64,000 nt of DNA from positions 33,872-97,871 of the forward strand of contig JBLILH010000012.1 in assembly GCA_047636495.1 (NCBI GenBank), given 5' to 3'. The notes beneath the pieces were generated by a model. It saw nothing but the letters and a program-made list of their open reading frames with translations, had not been told where the DNA came from and made no database searches. Both the position numbers and the translations under genes were made by a program. This DNA comes from Endobugula sp047636495. Its GTDB lineage: Bacteria; Pseudomonadota; Gammaproteobacteria; Pseudomonadales; Cellvibrionaceae. Positions 63,644 through 64,000 of this stretch are shown piece after piece; position 1 is the stretch's first letter; each line of letters starts with the position of its first letter.

Positions 63644-64000
63644 TGCGTATTCCGGTGAAGCTGAACACCCATTCCGGCGGAAGATGAACACCTCCCAGCC
63701 CTAAACATTGGCTAGCGTCTTTTTACGCCAAGTGTTCATCTTCAGTCAAGGAACTCATTGCTTTTCTCATCGATTCCCCTTTGAGCGGTAGCTTGTGTGC
63801 GTTGTGAAGAAGCCGGTCGAGGATGGCATCGGCCAGTGTCGCGTCGCCGATATAGCTATGCCATTTGGTCACCGGGAATTGACTGGTGACGATGGTGGAC
63901 TTGCTGCCGTGACGGTCTTCCATTATTTCCAATAGGTCATTGCGCTGACTTTGAGTTAAGGTCTCCAGTCCCCAGTCGTCGATGATGAGTAAGTCGGCTT
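63644..64000. mobile_element. IS21-family insertion sequence, one end in the window
   Basis: The end at about 63644 begins TGCGTATTCC and carries the multiple terminal repeats typical of IS21 (GGTGAAGCTGAACAC and GGCGGAAGATGAACACC). Another GTGTTCATCTTC copy occurs near 63729, just past the istB stop region. The element continues beyond 64000 and has broken traG. Confidence 0.8.
63723..64000 (-). CDS. istB: IS21-family helper ATPase IstB, C-terminal part
   Basis: About 92 residues to the stop at 63723; the N-terminus is past the window. Walker B L-L-I-I-D-D-W-G is clear, then Q-R-N-D-L-L-E-I-M-E-D-R-H-G, T-S-Q-F-P-V-T-K-W-H and D-A-I-L-D-R-L-L-H-N-A-H, standard IstB sequence. Works with the IstA transposase, which would be further right. 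Confidence 0.93.
   Translation of the reverse strand, partial: ADLLIIDDWGLETLTQSQRNDLLEIMEDRHGSKSTIVTSQFPVTKWHSYIGDATLADAILDRLLHNAHKLPLKGESMRKAMSSLTEDEHLA

Overview
The window comes from the chromosome of an AT-leaning gammaproteobacterium with a Pseudomonas/Vibrio-type polar flagellum. Evidence for this is the conserved order flrB-flrC-fliEFGHIJ-fliK-fliLMNOPQR-flhBA-flhF-flhG-fliA-cheYZAB-motCD-parC-parP-cheW-DUF2802, the tig-clpP-clpX-lon-hupB-ppiD block directly before it, and a FabY-type initiating ketoacyl synthase next to fadBA. A marine or host-associated relative of the Cellvibrionales/Pseudomonadales fits, but I cannot name the genus. Several accessory genes are visibly decaying, mostly by G/C-to-A/T changes, while the core genes are intact. 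This is the pattern of relaxed selection or a recent change of lifestyle.

Layout. 1-5.1 kb: end of a glycerophosphodiester phosphodiesterase, a TPR-glycosyltransferase pseudogene (lost start codon plus two in-frame stops), intact rbgA, then a graveyard of three related genes (Lrp-type regulator, PF10014-type 2OG-Fe dioxygenase, cysteine-desulfurase-like enzyme). 5.1-13.3 kb: an HPF/RaiA-family protein, a GlxA-type regulator divergent from fabY, an XRE-cupin regulator and fadBA. 13.6 kb: tRNA-Leu(UAG). 13.9-23.1 kb: trigger factor, ClpP, ClpX, Lon, HU-beta and PpiD (protein quality control and nucleoid). 23.4-57.9 kb: two-component flagellar regulators, basal body and export genes, motor switch, flagellar number and placement GTPases, sigma-28, the chemotaxis core, the MotCD stator, and ParC/ParP polar array placement. 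At least five sigma-54 (-24/-12) promoter matches sit at flrB, fliE, fliK, fliL and flhA. This agrees with FlrC-type control of the cluster; no flrA/fleQ lies beside flrB.

57.98-64 kb: manC/algA, then an accessory region. It holds a REP-associated tyrosine transposase bounded by matching inverted ends and REP-like hairpins, a predicted secreted protein whose C-terminal half resembles the cholera/heat-labile-enterotoxin A-chain ADP-ribosyltransferase fold, a ParDE toxin-antitoxin pair behind a perfect palindrome, a second ParD-like remnant, a chimeric junction between an HdeA-like fragment and an ICE-type traG fragment, and an IS21-family element cutting traG and running out of the window.

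The most interesting candidate is the enterotoxin-A-like protein at 60533-61444. It has the cholera/LT signature (aromatic-rich Leu-Tyr entry strand, a Thr-Ser strand, an E-x-E catalytic loop followed by a Pro-x-x-x-Ile-Tyr-Gly motif) and a signal peptide. However, it carries His where the first-motif Arg is expected, and no B-subunit gene is next to it. All family assignments here are from reading the sequence; no search was run.
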